Shown here in pieces: positions 25,010-36,632 of a DNA stretch of 64,000 nucleotides (positions are counted from its first letter, which is position 1; the number at the start of each line of letters is the position of its first letter). This DNA is from Apiosordaria backusii (lineage: Eukaryota; Ascomycota; Sordariomycetes; Sordariales; Lasiosphaeriaceae). The stretch covers positions 328,501-392,500 of the forward strand of contig JAUKTV010000006.1 of NCBI GenBank assembly GCA_030549205.1, in the 5' to 3' direction. The translations under genes and the position numbers were made by a program. The notes beneath the pieces are model-generated. The model was not told the DNA's origin. It was given only the letters and a program-made list of their open reading frames with translations, and did no database searches.

Positions 25010-25375
25010 GTGGTCGGGCGGTCATGGGGTGACGCGGCCGCTGGCGGGTTCGCGGCGTTCCACGCATTGGCTTCGACGTCGTTTGGAAAGAGGGGAGTAC
25101 CACGGCCCTGGTCCTGTATGCGAACAAGACCCCCTCAACCCCCGCAGGATAGTCGTTCTCCGGCAGACCGAGGAAGAGGGCTCGATAGAACTGAGGCGGA
25201 AGAATGGAGAGAAGGGGAGCAGCTGGAGATTGCCGCAAGCATAGACTGCAAGGAGAGATGCATGTGTTTAGTTTCGCCCATGGGGCCCGACGGCGAGGAC
25301 GCCGTCTTTTCTCTTCTGTTCCCCGACATCCAGTCTCTGGGCATCAGGTGTGACCATCATCAAGCAACCCGTTAG
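25010..25375 (+). pseudogene. Probable decayed reading frame of unknown family
   Basis: Two plus-strand frames carry protein-like sequence that fits end to end. One contains CEQDPLNPRRIVVLRQTEEE and ends LPQA-stop at about 25.24 kb. The other takes over exactly there with IDCKERCMCLVSPMGPDGED and continues to a TAG at 25373-25375. The switch needs a single-base indel in GCATAGACTGC. A further plus-strand fragment, RYRDWALNGSDFDGVFRSGT, lies at about 25.54-25.60 kb. I read them as remains of one gene, or one with introns I cannot place. No family recognised. Confidence 0.35.
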
Positions 25376-25623
25376 TGCAAGACGTCCGCTCGACGACGGG
25401 ACGGGAGGGGAATAGGTGGGGCGGGAAATGGGGAATGGGGACCTGATGATGGAGGTTCAGGCGATACCAGTGGCGATGGGCGATGAGGTAGATGCGCTAC
25501 CTTCCCGGCCCCGGTACGGCTTTGTCGCGAGGAGCGCTATCGAGATTGGGCCTTGAACGGCAGCGACTTCGACGGGGTCTTCCGCTCGGGTACCATTGAC
25601 GAGGCAGAGGTCAAGTCGAGCTC

Positions 25624-26526
25624 TCAACCTGTAGCATCATATTCGGGCGGTTTCCCCGCAAGCCTGCGGCTTGTACGGGTTGTCGTCAGCTTCTTATCGA
25701 GTGATCCCTTGCCTCGCTGTGCCGGATCAGTAGCCCCTTGTCTCGATGGGTGGCAGCCATGCCGTCTCTTGGCGATGCCAGCATCCTTCGTCAATGTTTG
25801 CGCTGACCAGTGTCGCGTGGTGGTGCGTCGTGGTGGTGGTGGTGGTGGTGGTGGTCGGGTTGATGGTGGTGGCGGTGCAGGTGGTCGTGGTCGCAACTCG
25901 CTCCCAGTGGCGCCTTGCCGATTTTCATCGCTCCTCGGTTCCTTCTGGTCCTCAAAATCTCCACCGGTGTGAATGTGGGGCAGCGAGTGAGCCGGGCCGC
26001 CGCAGCCGGTAGGACTGGCCGGCGCCGTGTCCGGAAGCGGTGACTCGGTCTGACTTGACTTGGCAGACGCCGAGCCTGAGGGCCGTCGACCCCGGAGCGA
26101 GGGAGCTGTCGGATCGGAGGACGGGAGGAGCGAATTAAAAAAAAGGACAAGAGAGTCTAGCGAGTGATTTGCAACGAAGTGCCCAAACGCGCTCCACCGG
26201 TGGGGATGACGGTCGAATACTTTGGTCTTATAGAGCATGTTGATAAAGATGCCGTCCCAGGCCTTCCGCAATTCTTGCAGCCGCTCGTCTCGGCGAAGTG
26301 CCAGCTTTGCATGGAAGTCATCGAGGGTCTTGGCCTCACGTGCAACCTCGCTGACGTCGTGGTGGAATGCTTCGTTGCCCTGAATCCTGAAGGGCGCCGT
26401 GTTGTACTGGGCGTCCAGCGTCGTGAACAGGTCCTCGGGCGCCATGCCAAACTTCCACCACTCCCAGCGCCATGGGGAGTTTCCATCGAAGTTGGGGATC
26501 CAGGGCTCGTGTGCGCCCGCGTCCAT
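25624..26526 (-). CDS. Uncharacterised protein with Pro- and Arg-rich tail
   Basis: A 300-residue frame with no intron, started at the Met (MDAGAHEPWIPNFDGNSPWR) that opens the protein-like sequence; the 102 codons further upstream look untranslated. The first 140 residues are folded-looking and Trp-rich (WRWEWWKFGM, then helical sequence with LRRDERLQELRKAWDG). The rest is low complexity: Ser/Pro, then a Pro tract (RPPPPPPPPRRTTT) encoded by a GGT/GGC repeat at 25.83-25.90 kb. The C-terminus is basic, with TSRRLAGKPPEY, a motif I associate loosely with fungal proteins beside protein-kinase genes. It is divergent from the kinase at 27.0 kb, about 490 bp apart, so the two may be co-expressed. 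Function unknown. Confidence 0.6.
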   Translation of the reverse strand: MDAGAHEPWIPNFDGNSPWRWEWWKFGMAPEDLFTTLDAQYNTAPFRIQGNEAFHHDVSEVAREAKTLDDFHAKLALRRDERLQELRKAWDGIFINMLYKTKVFDRHPHRWSAFGHFVANHSLDSLVLFFNSLLPSSDPTAPSLRGRRPSGSASAKSSQTESPLPDTAPASPTGCGGPAHSLPHIHTGGDFEDQKEPRSDENRQGATGSELRPRPPAPPPPSTRPPPPPPPPRRTTTRHWSAQTLTKDAGIAKRRHGCHPSRQGATDPAQRGKGSLDKKLTTTRTSRRLAGKPPEYDATG

Positions 26527-27014
26527 TGCGCTTTGGGTTTTGGTATGACAGAATGAGATGAGAATGTGTGGGAGTGAGCGAGACAGTGAGAGAAAGAGGC
26601 GCGTTGGCGAACGCATGGAACGAAGCTCGGGCAGGGGTCGAGCAAGCTCGCTTGGCAAAGCTTGGCAAAGCGAGCACGGACCACTCACTGACTTCTCCGG
26701 CTTGGCTTGTACAATACCAGCCGGGCACAAGCAAGCCACAGCGGTCAAACCAGTGGCGGCAAGCTCTAACCAATTATTTCGCCTCATGAGCCACCAGCCT
26801 GGATGCGTGAGCTCATGAACACCTGAATTCAAAAAGGTTGGTTGGTCGGCAGCATGGAGCGGTCGGGACAGGGAAACGTGGAGAGCCTGTTGGGAAGGGA
26901 GGGGGGGAGAGTTCCTTCATAGTTAACCTCGACGTGCCCCCTTTCGTCAACAGTCTCGACGTCTTCCAAACCCACCTAACACTCCACCCCTCAGTGCTCT
27001 AGAAACAACAAGAC
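26527..27014. promoter_or_regulatory. Shared spacer between divergent genes
   Basis: 488 bp separate the start codons of the Pro-rich protein (left) and the kinase (right). Both promoters must lie here. I see no clear TATA box. Confidence 0.4.
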
Positions 27015-28901
27015 ATGGATCATGACCAGTTAGAGGGCGCCAGGTCGCCTGTGACGTCGACCCAGCCTTTCGACGACGACGACGAGTCGTACAAGACTCG
27101 GCTGGCGGCCGCCCTCGGCCACCATGACAAGTCGACGCAGGTCTTTGACTCCCAAGACCCAGCGTACAAGGCCCACCTCCAAGCAGCCCTTGGCCAGCAA
27201 GGTCATGCCGATCCCGATCCCAATCCCGGCCGACTTGATACCGACGATGCCCTACATGTACATGCACAGACTGGGGCCGAAGCCGCATGCGCACCCACGC
27301 AGCAGCCCCCCCAAGAGCCGCAACCTGTGGGCACCTTCCTGGATGCCGTTGATGAAGGCACGCGCCTGCTTTTCCTGCCCTCGGATCCGGAATCCTTCGA
27401 GCTGAAGCACGCCGACGTTGAAGGTTACCAGAGCCCAGCAGGTGAATGGATGGATCTCCGGTGGGAGGTTGACGAGGACGAGAGTGTCGAGACCTTGAGG
27501 GTTCTGGCCGTCGCCCAGTCCGTCTATAACGTCGCTTGCGATGCCACGGTCCGTGGGGCCTCCGCGACCGCCGTCCTCACTTTCCGAGTATATTTCGACC
27601 CTTCAAGTGACGACGTCAGTCTGCGCAACACTACCCACAACTCGACTATCCTCGTTATCCGGGACGGCCAACCTCACGATTCCCGCCCCCAGGTGACCCG
27701 CGTATATTACTCATCGGCGGCCCAACTTGGTCCTGGGCAATGGGAAATATCTCTGCCTAGCCATGGCTGCACCACGAAGCTTTTGGTCCTTCATCGTCGC
27801 TTTCTCCCTCCCTTGGCCTACGCTGGCCCCTCAGAACAGTCTGGAAAGAAAAGAGGCACACTACCAACTGCTCGAGACCCGGGCGCAAAGCGGGTTAGGG
27901 GGGCAGGGCCGCCTGTCAACATCCGTACGCTCTCGGCCGTTCGAAACCAGGGAGTCAATGCCGCCACTTCACACCCACTCATCGACCTCCAGACCGGCCG
28001 GACAATCGAGCTCATCGGATCAAGGCGTGGGGAGAAGTACTCGGTCACGCGGATTGAAAATCTGTCCGACTCTCGGTCCTCCTCAGTTTGGCGAGCCATC
28101 ATCTCGATCCTGACTCCTGATCACCCGTCGGTCGTTACCAAGGTTCTGAAGCCGATAGGTAATGCCCGTTCGACCGCGACCATGTGGCTACGCGAGACAA
28201 GCATTCACTCAAAACTCAGCGCTGGCGGACTCCCTACCATTGTTCAGCTATTAGGCCTAGATGCACGCGTGCACAGCCTCTACCTCGAGGACATCGCCGC
28301 GCCGTCCCTCGCCCATCGGGCCTGGCGCGGGCCCGACGACTACTTCTCAGGCACGCCAGCCGACGCCCGCCGCGTCCTGGACGATATGGCCTCGGCGCTC
28401 GCCTTCGTCCACGAGAACGGTGTTGCGCACAATGACATCAAGCCCGGCAATATTCTCTTCAGCCCCGCCCGCGGCGCTGTGCTTATCGACTTTGGGCTGA
28501 GCAGCGACGGCACGCGTGGATCGGTGGCAGAAACGCAGACAGCGGGGACGCCCTGGTACGTCCCACCCGAATTCCTGAGACACTCCATAACTGGCCGAGG
28601 TCCGCCGGGCGACGTCTGGGCACTCGGCGTAGTGATGTTGTACCTTCGCCACCGGCTACCCATGCCGGATAAGAGCACGGATTGGCACATCTGGGCAGTT
28701 GCCTTTCAAAGGGGACCGGATGCTGCGGCGGCAATCGGGAGAATGGCCACATGGCTGAAAAAAGTGGAGGCCGAGCGGACACAACTCGGTTCTAGCCAGA
28801 TGGATGAGGTTATTCGCCAGATGACGGCGCCAGAGCGCCCGGAACGCGTTACCATCCATGCCGTCGTCGGCCCTAGGGCGTGGGCAGGACTAGGAACGTA
28901 G
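27015..28901 (+). CDS. Fungal-type Ser/Thr protein kinase with N-terminal beta domain
   Basis: 628 residues in one exon. An imperfect N-terminal repeat (TQPFDDDDESYKTRLAAALG at 17-35, then TQVFDSQDPAYKAHLQAALG at 41-60) precedes a beta-rich region at about 105-265 that could be FHA-like (inference). The kinase domain spans about 335-605: VVTK (Lys376), Glu394 in the C-helix, the catalytic loop HNDIKPGNIL (472-481), DFG (492-494), activation end GTPWYVPPEF (511-520) and GDVWALGV (532-539). HND replaces HRD, so this is a non-RD kinase, but the catalytic Asp474, Lys476, Asn479 and Asp492 are all present and activity is expected. Kinases of this build are frequent lineage-specific genes in filamentous fungi and have no assigned substrate. 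It is divergent from a Pro-rich protein of unknown function. Confidence 0.85.
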   Translation: MDHDQLEGARSPVTSTQPFDDDDESYKTRLAAALGHHDKSTQVFDSQDPAYKAHLQAALGQQGHADPDPNPGRLDTDDALHVHAQTGAEAACAPTQQPPQEPQPVGTFLDAVDEGTRLLFLPSDPESFELKHADVEGYQSPAGEWMDLRWEVDEDESVETLRVLAVAQSVYNVACDATVRGASATAVLTFRVYFDPSSDDVSLRNTTHNSTILVIRDGQPHDSRPQVTRVYYSSAAQLGPGQWEISLPSHGCTTKLLVLHRRFLPPLAYAGPSEQSGKKRGTLPTARDPGAKRVRGAGPPVNIRTLSAVRNQGVNAATSHPLIDLQTGRTIELIGSRRGEKYSVTRIENLSDSRSSSVWRAIISILTPDHPSVVTKVLKPIGNARSTATMWLRETSIHSKLSAGGLPTIVQLLGLDARVHSLYLEDIAAPSLAHRAWRGPDDYFSGTPADARRVLDDMASALAFVHENGVAHNDIKPGNILFSPARGAVLIDFGLSSDGTRGSVAETQTAGTPWYVPPEFLRHSITGRGPPGDVWALGVVMLYLRHRLPMPDKSTDWHIWAVAFQRGPDAAAAIGRMATWLKKVEAERTQLGSSQMDEVIRQMTAPERPERVTIHAVVGPRAWAGLGT

Positions 28902-30420
28902 TTAGCAAACAAGCTCCTTGTGCATTTTGGTGTACTGTGACAGTACAAGAAACCCGTCAAACTGCGGGCCTGGATGTGTTTAGTTGCACTAACCACGAAT
29001 TGAGTCCCCGATGAGGATTGAGGAAGATCTATGAGCGTAGCGAAACTGGCTGGAATGGCATTCTCTGCAGGCGCATAATGAGGATAATAAGGAGAGTCAA
29101 GTAGAGGCGTGGAACGGAAGGGAGTTGAGGGGTTGAGAATTTGGTCCCTTTCTCACACTGTTTTCAAATCCGGGAGAAAGAAGCTACCGAAGCCCAGGTC
29201 CCACCAAAGCCCGCCACAGCCAAACGAGGGCTACTCCCGTCCTTCATGGATGATTCTAAGCACCATGAGCCGTGGAAAGCCTGCTCCTGGAGGGAGATTG
29301 CCAAGGGCCACCATCATTTTACTCGGCCACCAACATGCCATTGGGAACCCTCTTGACAAGATATTCTTGGGCAACATTTCCCAAATTCCAACTCGTGGAA
29401 CGATGAAGAGCACGGTCCCCTGAAGTCGCGAGTACCCATTCACCTCGAATAGACTAGGACTAGCCCTATCGGCACCGGCGACGCGGTCTCCGTTTGTGAC
29501 CCCTTTGCCCTCAGGTTATCAGTGAAACTAGTAGAGGAGCTGAAGCTTTTCCACCATGGCCCCCATATCCAGAGTCGTGTCTCGCTGGAATGGTCACAAC
29601 TTAACCGTAGCGAAATCACTCTCACAAAGGTCTCGAGGACCTACTTGTCGGATAGTTAGTAAAGCCCTCACCGGCGTAGAGCCGTTTTATCTTCTAGGAT
29701 CCAGACAGAAACTTTAACGAGGACGACCTCATGTAACCGATATGTACTGTCTCCAACGCACAAAAAGGAACTGCTACGCCCAAAATGACCACGTGGCACC
29801 CTCTCGACATCTGTCTGGTTCACCAGAGCGAAGACGCTGGGATTGTAGATGCTTTTCTTGGTTTAAATCTATATTTCAAAACACCAATCGCTATACGCTG
29901 GTGAATTTGGATTCCAGCGATCAATCCAATCGCCTTGCGGACCACATTCCCTCGTCGTATCTCAACGACCCCCTTCAATCTGACGCTGAGTGCATGGTAT
30001 GCCACAGGAAGGGTTGGTGGTGCCTTAGCGCCTTGGGTGTCCCGGGTTTCATGATGGAAGATCAAAAGAAAATGTGAGTAGTAGTGACAAATACTCTCAA
30101 TTGTAATCCATAACAACCTATTCCCCCCATCCATCGGAATGTGCAATGTACCTATAAGACCCAACCAAATACTTGTGACCACTCCACCCTCTTAAACCGA
30201 CATGATTGAGCTTCCAGACAGGCCAAACCAAACCAAACAACCGGGTATTCGCTTTCCCGAAAAATAAGTATAAACAAATAATCACAAAAACTGAACAATG
30301 CACATATCCATCAACAGCCCCAGCCATCCATCCTCCTATGCAGTGTCATCCATTATCAATCCCCAATCATGACCCAGACCAGACCAACCCAAACCCAAAC
30401 CCAAATCCCAAGTGTCAGAA
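28902..30420. other. Intergenic
   Basis: No supported gene. A degenerate AACCCA run lies at about 30391-30410, just 3' of the stop codon of the minus-strand gene that follows. Confidence 0.5.
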
Positions 30421-33400
30421 TCACGACGAAGATGCCGCGGGCCTCCCTCTTCTCTTCGGAGCAGGCGTCCCATTAACGGTCATCCCCAACTTGGCAATAT
30501 CAGTCCGTCTCGTCGGCCTCCCCGCCGCCTTTTTGATGCCTGAAGCCGGAGCAGCGGCTGCTGTCGAAGCAGCAGGCTTCGGCAGGGCAGTCTTGGCCCT
30601 CGACGGAATAGCCCGCTTAGGAGCCGTGGTGCTCTCAGCAGAAACAACCTTCTTCATAGGAGTCGGCGTCTGCAATCTAGTGGACCTGGTGCTGCGTCTC
30701 GTCGAGGCTGCGGGAGCAGAAACAGCAGCCTTAGGGGCAGCAGCTTTTGAGGCAGTAGCCTTGGGAGCAGCAGTCGTTGTAGAAGCCGCAGCAGCAACGA
30801 CCTTTCTGGTCCTGGTCTTGGGCGGCTCAGGCTTAGCCTCCGCAGCTGAAGCAGCTGGCTTAGACACAGTAGGAGGAAGCGGCACCTCTGTAATGGTGGG
30901 AATCGCGAGTTCGTCGATGTCATCATCGTCATCCAGGACAGCCTGCTTCATGAAGTTGGCCGTTGTCACAGGCTTGGGCCCAGCATCGTTCTTGGCACCG
31001 TTCGTATCAGCAGCCGCCATGACCGGAGACTCGCCCTGGTAACTAGCCAGTTCCTCGGCCCACCTGACGTTCTTGACCGTCCGATCTGCCTGGGTGCGGG
31101 GCTCCTTGGGCTCAGCCTTGGCCTCTTTCAGCTTCCACGAGGAATCCTCAGCCTGCCTTGCGAGGATGACCGCCGGATGAACGGAATGGCCCTTGTTCTT
31201 GCGGGTATTGACCCGTGTCATGGTAGCCAAGTCCTTCTCGTCGTTGCGCTGCCTGGCCATGTTAAGGTGGGTATCCATAGCGCCATCATCCATGGCTCCC
31301 ATTCCAGGCAGTCGCACGGGAATGAGCGACAAAGCAATCGAGTTTGCCGAGGGCGCCGTGGGCCGAAGGATCCGTGTGCTACGGGCACGTGTAGACCGAC
31401 GGGGCGCGGCATCATCATCCGGTGGTGGAGGAGCAGCGGGTGTGCTTCTGTCGATGGTGTTCTCCGTTGAGCCCAGAACGCGCTTGCGCCGGCGTTTGGG
31501 GGGAGGGGCCTGGCTGGGACTGTCGGGGGCATCTTGCGGGGCGACCACATCCTTAGCTTTATCGTCCTTCATGTCTTCGAGCTTTCTCTTCTTAACAGGG
31601 CTGGGACTGTTGGGGCTCTTCTCACCCAAGGGCTTCCTCTCCGTGGGCGCATCGGCCTCTGTTTTGACCATGGGCGAACCAGTTGATGAGGTGATGGTGC
31701 TCATTGACCCAGACCGGCGCTTGAGACGGGGATTTTGCGTCGTTGAGGCTGCCGCTGCGGCGGCGGCAGCGGCCTTCGCGTTCTTATCAGCGGCCACCCG
31801 TGTCACAAATTTTCGCAACAGTTCCGCTTCCGAGTCGTCGTGCCGGGCTTGTAATTGGATCGTGTCGTTCTCAACTTGAGGTGGTGGCACGGAGAAGGTA
31901 AAATCGTCGTCCGCTGCCATGGTAAGCTCATCACCCTCCTCATCGGCCACATCTTGCTCGACTACTTCATCTTCATCAAGGTCGTCCGACTCGGCCTCGA
32001 CTTCTTCCGCCGGCGTTGTCACGGCGGGCTGAGCAAGTTCACCGGGAGAGGTTTGACGTCCGTTGATTGGCGTGAAACCTGAAGGCTCTGACCCGTTGAC
32101 AATTTCTTCGGCCCTTTGTTCTGGCGTTGACACATTTTCTTTCTCTTCGCTTTGTACAACGGGTGTGGTCTGAGTGGGTGTGCCAGGCGCCAAGACCTCG
32201 TCCCGTAATACCAATGCTGTGTCGTTGGTGGCCTGAGGAGAAACCATCGGCGACGGGATATCACACTCGGCGGCAGGACAGGTTGTACTCTCGGTCTCGA
32301 TGAGCTCTTTCTGATCGACTCCTTCCGCTTCCTCAATGACAGCATCGACAACAGTCGATGCATTGCTTTCAAACGACTGGGCCAGCGGGAGATGGGCATT
32401 GTCCAACAAAGACACCTCTTCTTCCTCTGCATCAGCTTCTAGCTCTGGCTGTGATGGACTGGCGATGGGCGAATCCCTGGGCCGATGTTGTGGCGAATCA
32501 GCGGGGCCCATGGGAGCCGAAACAGTGACAACGTGTTCGGTGGACACGTCGGCGCTGCAGATACTGAGGTCTGAGAGCTCTGAAGAATCGTCAATCGACG
32601 CAAAGCTGTCTTCATGTAGGCCTGGTGCAGAAGGGGAACCATTAAGTACGTTGAAACGTGACACCTCCTCTTTTCTGGCGCTACGCTTGATGCTCCGCTT
32701 GATGCTCAACTGAAGGACAGCATCAAGGTCGTGATTCTGAAGCGGCGTTGATGGACTGGCCGGCGCTATCCTCTCGCTACGAGGGGTTGAAGGGACGGCA
32801 GCGATCTCATCCTTCTCAACTGGAGCACTCTCAGACGCCTTGAGGACCGCAGCGGGCTCGATGAAGGAGATGGCCTCATGTTCCTCGATGACCATGGAGG
32901 TGTCTTGGACGTCGATTGAGGATGTAGTCTTGATGGGAGACTTTCTAGGGGATTTTCTAGGAGAATCGATAATGGTTGACTCCTCGTAAATCGTTGACAG
33001 ACCCTCGGGCTCGTAAGGGGTGAAGGATATGTCTCCTTCAGCGGCTTGGTGTTCGTAGATGGGTGGCTCGTCGATCTCAGCAGCTTGGTGTTCATGGACT
33101 GGTGACTCTTCAATGGAGGCTGGAAGCGGGGCAGAATCCTTGAGAATCGATGGCTCTTCCTCTGCATCGGTTGCACAGGGAGCAGGGCTGCCTGCTGCCT
33201 GGCCTTGTTCTTGCTGCGGGCTCGCATCGTTGGTTGGAGCATTCCCAGTCAAGCCTGACATGTCAGTCATGAGAGGACTAAAGAAGCCATCCAAGGGCGC
33301 AGACGCGAGGGGAGTCTCATCCAGTCCATCTACACCTAAGGCTTGCCGTCTTGGGGTCGAGGCAACAGGTTTCGACGGTTGACCAAATATGTCTAAGTTG

Positions 33401-34809
33401 GTCTTGGCATCAATCTCAATAACCCCCTCTTTTTCCTTCCGTCCAGAAAGGGCAGACAGAGAAACTCCATCCAAGGTGCTGCGGCGTCCCTTGCCGCTAT
33501 CCTTTTCTTCGGAAATGATGGCGTTGAGGCTGTTGAAGCTGTGTCGTCGACTTGGGCTATTTCGCACAGCATTCAGACGCGAAATACCCAGAGACTTGCG
33601 CTCGGTCCTACGAGCAGCTGTGAGGGAAATGCGTCGTCGGGTTTCATGCTGGGGCTCGGCAATGCCCTCTGACGTCGGTTGGTCAAAGAGAAGGGGTACA
33701 GGGCTCTCGGCATGTTTTGATTGTGAGATGATAGCTCTTGGAGTTGCGGTGGCTGGCGGCAACATCGATCCAGGTGTCGTCGTAGCAGCTGATGACTTTG
33801 ATGGGGACTTCTCCGGTGGGCTCGTCTTGGGCGATTCGAGCACAACCTTTGTTGGAGTGACGTGAATTCTGAAGGCCCGAAGCGGTGAGTCGGACACCTT
33901 AATGGGTGACAGCATCATCATCGCCGGCGCTTTCTTGACAGGTGACAGAGCAGGCACCGATTTTTTTGCGGGGGAGAGCCTAGGCATCAGCAGTTTCCGC
34001 GGTGATTCTTCCCCGCCTGGGAGAAGCGTGAAGCGCCTGCTGAGTCTGCGTGTAGATCTGTTCAATGGAGCCTTCTCGTCGATCTGGGTTGTTGGCTCAG
34101 CGGGCTGAGCAGCAGCCAGCACCTCAAAGTCGACAGTTCGGTCCATGTTTGGCGGAATCGGCCACCGGGAGTTGTGTCGTTTTCTCGGTACCCAACTCAA
34201 CTGATCATCTGGGAATGTCGCGTCCTTGGTCGTGAAGGTCGTCTCCAGAGCCTTGGCCTCCTCGTTGACCTGGTTTACTAACGCTATAGACGAAGTGTTA
34301 GTCCCCTCCCAAAACCCACAGTGCAAGTTCATCATACCTCGCGCCTCGCCCAGATCTACACTTCCAACAAGGCGTGCGTTCCTAGGTCGGGTGTTCCATT
34401 TCGCATCACCATAGACTGGGACATGATTACCCCCCCTTACGCGCTTCCGCGGGTTCTGGCCCCGCGCATCCTCAAGCTCGGCCATGTCGCGTAGATAGGC
34501 ATCGCGCGCTGGATTCGATGCACTCAGACCGGGAACGCGTTTCCAAATCTTGCGCTGTCGACTGTGACCTGGCGCGGGGTTTACCGCAACGCGCTGCCAT
34601 GCTTTCGGGGCAGGAATTCTTGGCGGGAGGAAGGCATTGGCTGTGACTCGGGGTCTGGAATGCAAACAACACTGTCAGTTGGAATGATTTCCCCAGGAAG
34701 GCCAAGAGCAAAAAAAAAAGCGAAAGACATACTGCTCTGTAAAATGCAAGACATCGTCGGTTTGCGCGGCGGCGGCGGCTCGTTCCAAGCCACCTGCGAA
34801 ACCTAGCAT
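30421..34809 (-). CDS. Large low-complexity, probably nuclear/chromatin protein
   Basis: Three exons (34809-34733, 34654-34338, 34283-30421) with introns of 78 and 54 nt give 1418 residues. The first splice joins ...HFTEQ to PRVTANAFLPP; the second removes an in-frame intron, so the frame is open either way. The N-terminus is basic. The middle is Ser/Pro/Glu-rich with many SP and TP sites, including SPRKSPRKSPIK, as in CDK-regulated proteins. An acidic stretch (about 930-960) and an Ala run follow. The tail is Lys/Ala/Pro-rich and ends in an AT-hook-like KRRGRPAASSS. RRRKRVLG and KKRKLED are plausible nuclear-localisation signals. No enzymatic domain seen; a role in chromatin or mitosis is inference. 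It diverges from MRP10 with 595 bp between starts. Confidence 0.8.
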
Positions 34810-35404
34810 CTTGAACCAAATGTTGCTGTGTGGACCTCAAGAAAAACTAAAAGGGTATTCGTTTTTGCGCAATGCAAGGTTAAAACAAGACGAGAAAAGT
34901 GGAATGCAACTGGGACATAAATCGTTCAATGCCTGCTATTGCTGCTTCATGTCGGAGATCAAGCTCAAGCAAAGATGACGCGTTTTGTAAAAGTTGCGGA
35001 AAAGAAATCGCGAAGCTTTGCCTGCACGTGTCGGTCCCCAGTTCCCAATGAATTTCCAAGTGGACATGGGCTTGAACTTCGAAGGAAACTGTCATTTGTT
35101 TACATCTTGAATTTCCAGCCAATGATACATCACCGCTGTTTTGGAATACTTCCCGGATGGTCCTAGCGTTCAACCGCTGAATACCCCACGCTCCACACCG
35201 CCTTCTGTCTTTTGAGCATTGCAGGCTTATCAGCACGTGAGCTTCAAATCTCTCGCTTAATCGTGAGGCAGAAGTGGGTCCCAATCGGCGCAACATTTCG
35301 AGGGACCTTGACGCCGACGACAGCCCACCTTGCGATGCAATTGCTGCTGCCATAGAACACCTCTTCGTCCGCCCTCTCAGCCCGAGCAGATACCAACCGT
35401 CAAG
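34810..35404. promoter_or_regulatory. Bidirectional spacer between the large protein and MRP10
   Basis: 595 bp between the two start codons, so both promoters lie here. A minus-strand frame of 186 codons (34880-35440) crosses it and the MRP10 start, but has no family resemblance. Confidence 0.4.
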
Positions 35405-35732
35405 ATGACCAAAAACCCAATCCGCCTTCCCCCGCTCCAAAAGCTGCGGGTGCGCAACCCTAACAAGCGCGAGCCAAACCCCTGTCTCACCATCATGTCT
35501 TCGGTTTTGGGTACGTTTGCTCAGCTTTCTGAGGCATGTTACGGGTGCTAACTTAGAAACAGCATGTTGGGCTTCAGCGGGTCACACCGGCAGAGCATGC
35601 AACACAGTCGAAGACGCCCTCCGCGCCTGCATGGACGCCCCCAAACCCCCTCCCAAGCCGAGCAACACCATCAACTACCATCTCCAGAGACTTTCGTCCA
35701 AGCTTATCAAGCAGGCATCGAAGAACAAATAG
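35405..35732 (+). CDS. mrp10: Mitochondrial small-subunit ribosomal protein Mrp10 (mS37)
   Basis: Exons 35405-35510 and 35563-35732 with a 52-nt intron (GTACGT donor, branch site TGCTAAC, CAG acceptor) give 91 residues. The start MTKNPIRLPPLQKLRVRNPN and the end NTINYHLQRL match the layout of yeast Mrp10 (RLPPL...LKVK...NYHAARL). The twin CX9C motifs of the CHCH fold are present: PCLTIMSSVLACW and ACNTVEDALRACM. Mrp10/mS37 (CHCHD1 in animals) is a structural protein of the mitochondrial ribosomal small subunit, imported with help from Mia40, which oxidises the twin cysteine pairs. Length is close to the family norm. Confidence 0.93.
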
Positions 35733-36608
35733 ACGAGGGGGAGCTAGAAAGGGAAGAAAAGATAGAAAATTATGCAAGGAGAATTCATGACCTGCAAACA
35801 AGAACAAGCGATGGCACCAGGGCATAAGGGCGTAGAACCCCAGCTAGAGAAAGGGGAAGGGACTTGTTTGCGGCAGGAATCGAAAAGGCATCTTGACGTA
35901 GAGGGAATCGGATGACAGAAACTACAATTTGGCAGCAGCTGGGCCACAGAGGCAATCATGGAGGCAGGGAAACATCGGTGTATACAAAACGGGCCGAGAA
36001 AAATGCATCGGGGAGAGGCGTTAATGCTTTTATGCATGTCATCTTCTTTGGAAAATACCCACCATCATGGAGACGATAGGTTCATGTATAAAATGTACAA
36101 TATGAAAAATACACATAAAATATCTAAGCATCGTCAAATGTTAGTAAGAAGATCAAGACCGTTGGGATGCTGCAATTCCTCCTAACATCAAGCGTTGCAG
36201 TTCCTTAAGTTGAACATGCCGAACCCATCAACTATAGCGAGAGGAGTTGCAGCGTGCCAAAAAAGTGTTGCTCTCCAACAATCATCAATGGTGAGGCAAA
36301 GACCTGGAAGTGTGACTTACTTGGCACGTTGATTGTATACTGCACATGGCGATTAATACATGAAGCAAATCGGGGCCTTTATTGCCACTACAAAATGATA
36401 CCCACAAGAGAAATCTGTATAATTCTAGACCCAAAGACAACGCCATCCAGTTTCTCAAGAAGCCCATAACCGGAAACAAGACCACAAACCTCTGGAAAAG
36501 AACATCCAGCTCTAAGCTAAGCCACATCAGATTCGAAAAATAAAAACAGTAAAATGAGCGTGGTATCTCTCAAGCGCGCCTGCTGAAATGAGTGTCATCC
36601 ATTCTGTC

Positions 36609-36632
36609 ATCCATCCATCCATCCATCCATCA
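36609..36632. repeat. (ATCC)n microsatellite
   Basis: About six tandem copies of the tetranucleotide, non-coding. Confidence 0.85.

Noticed and set aside
30206..31042. 278-codon plus-strand frame
   Set aside because: Antisense shadow of the GC-rich 3' end of the 1418-residue gene; Ala/Val-rich by complementarity.
34880..35440. 186-codon minus-strand frame over the MRP10 promoter
   Set aside because: It overlaps the MRP10 5' region antisense and shows no domain; the MRP10 reading is far stronger.
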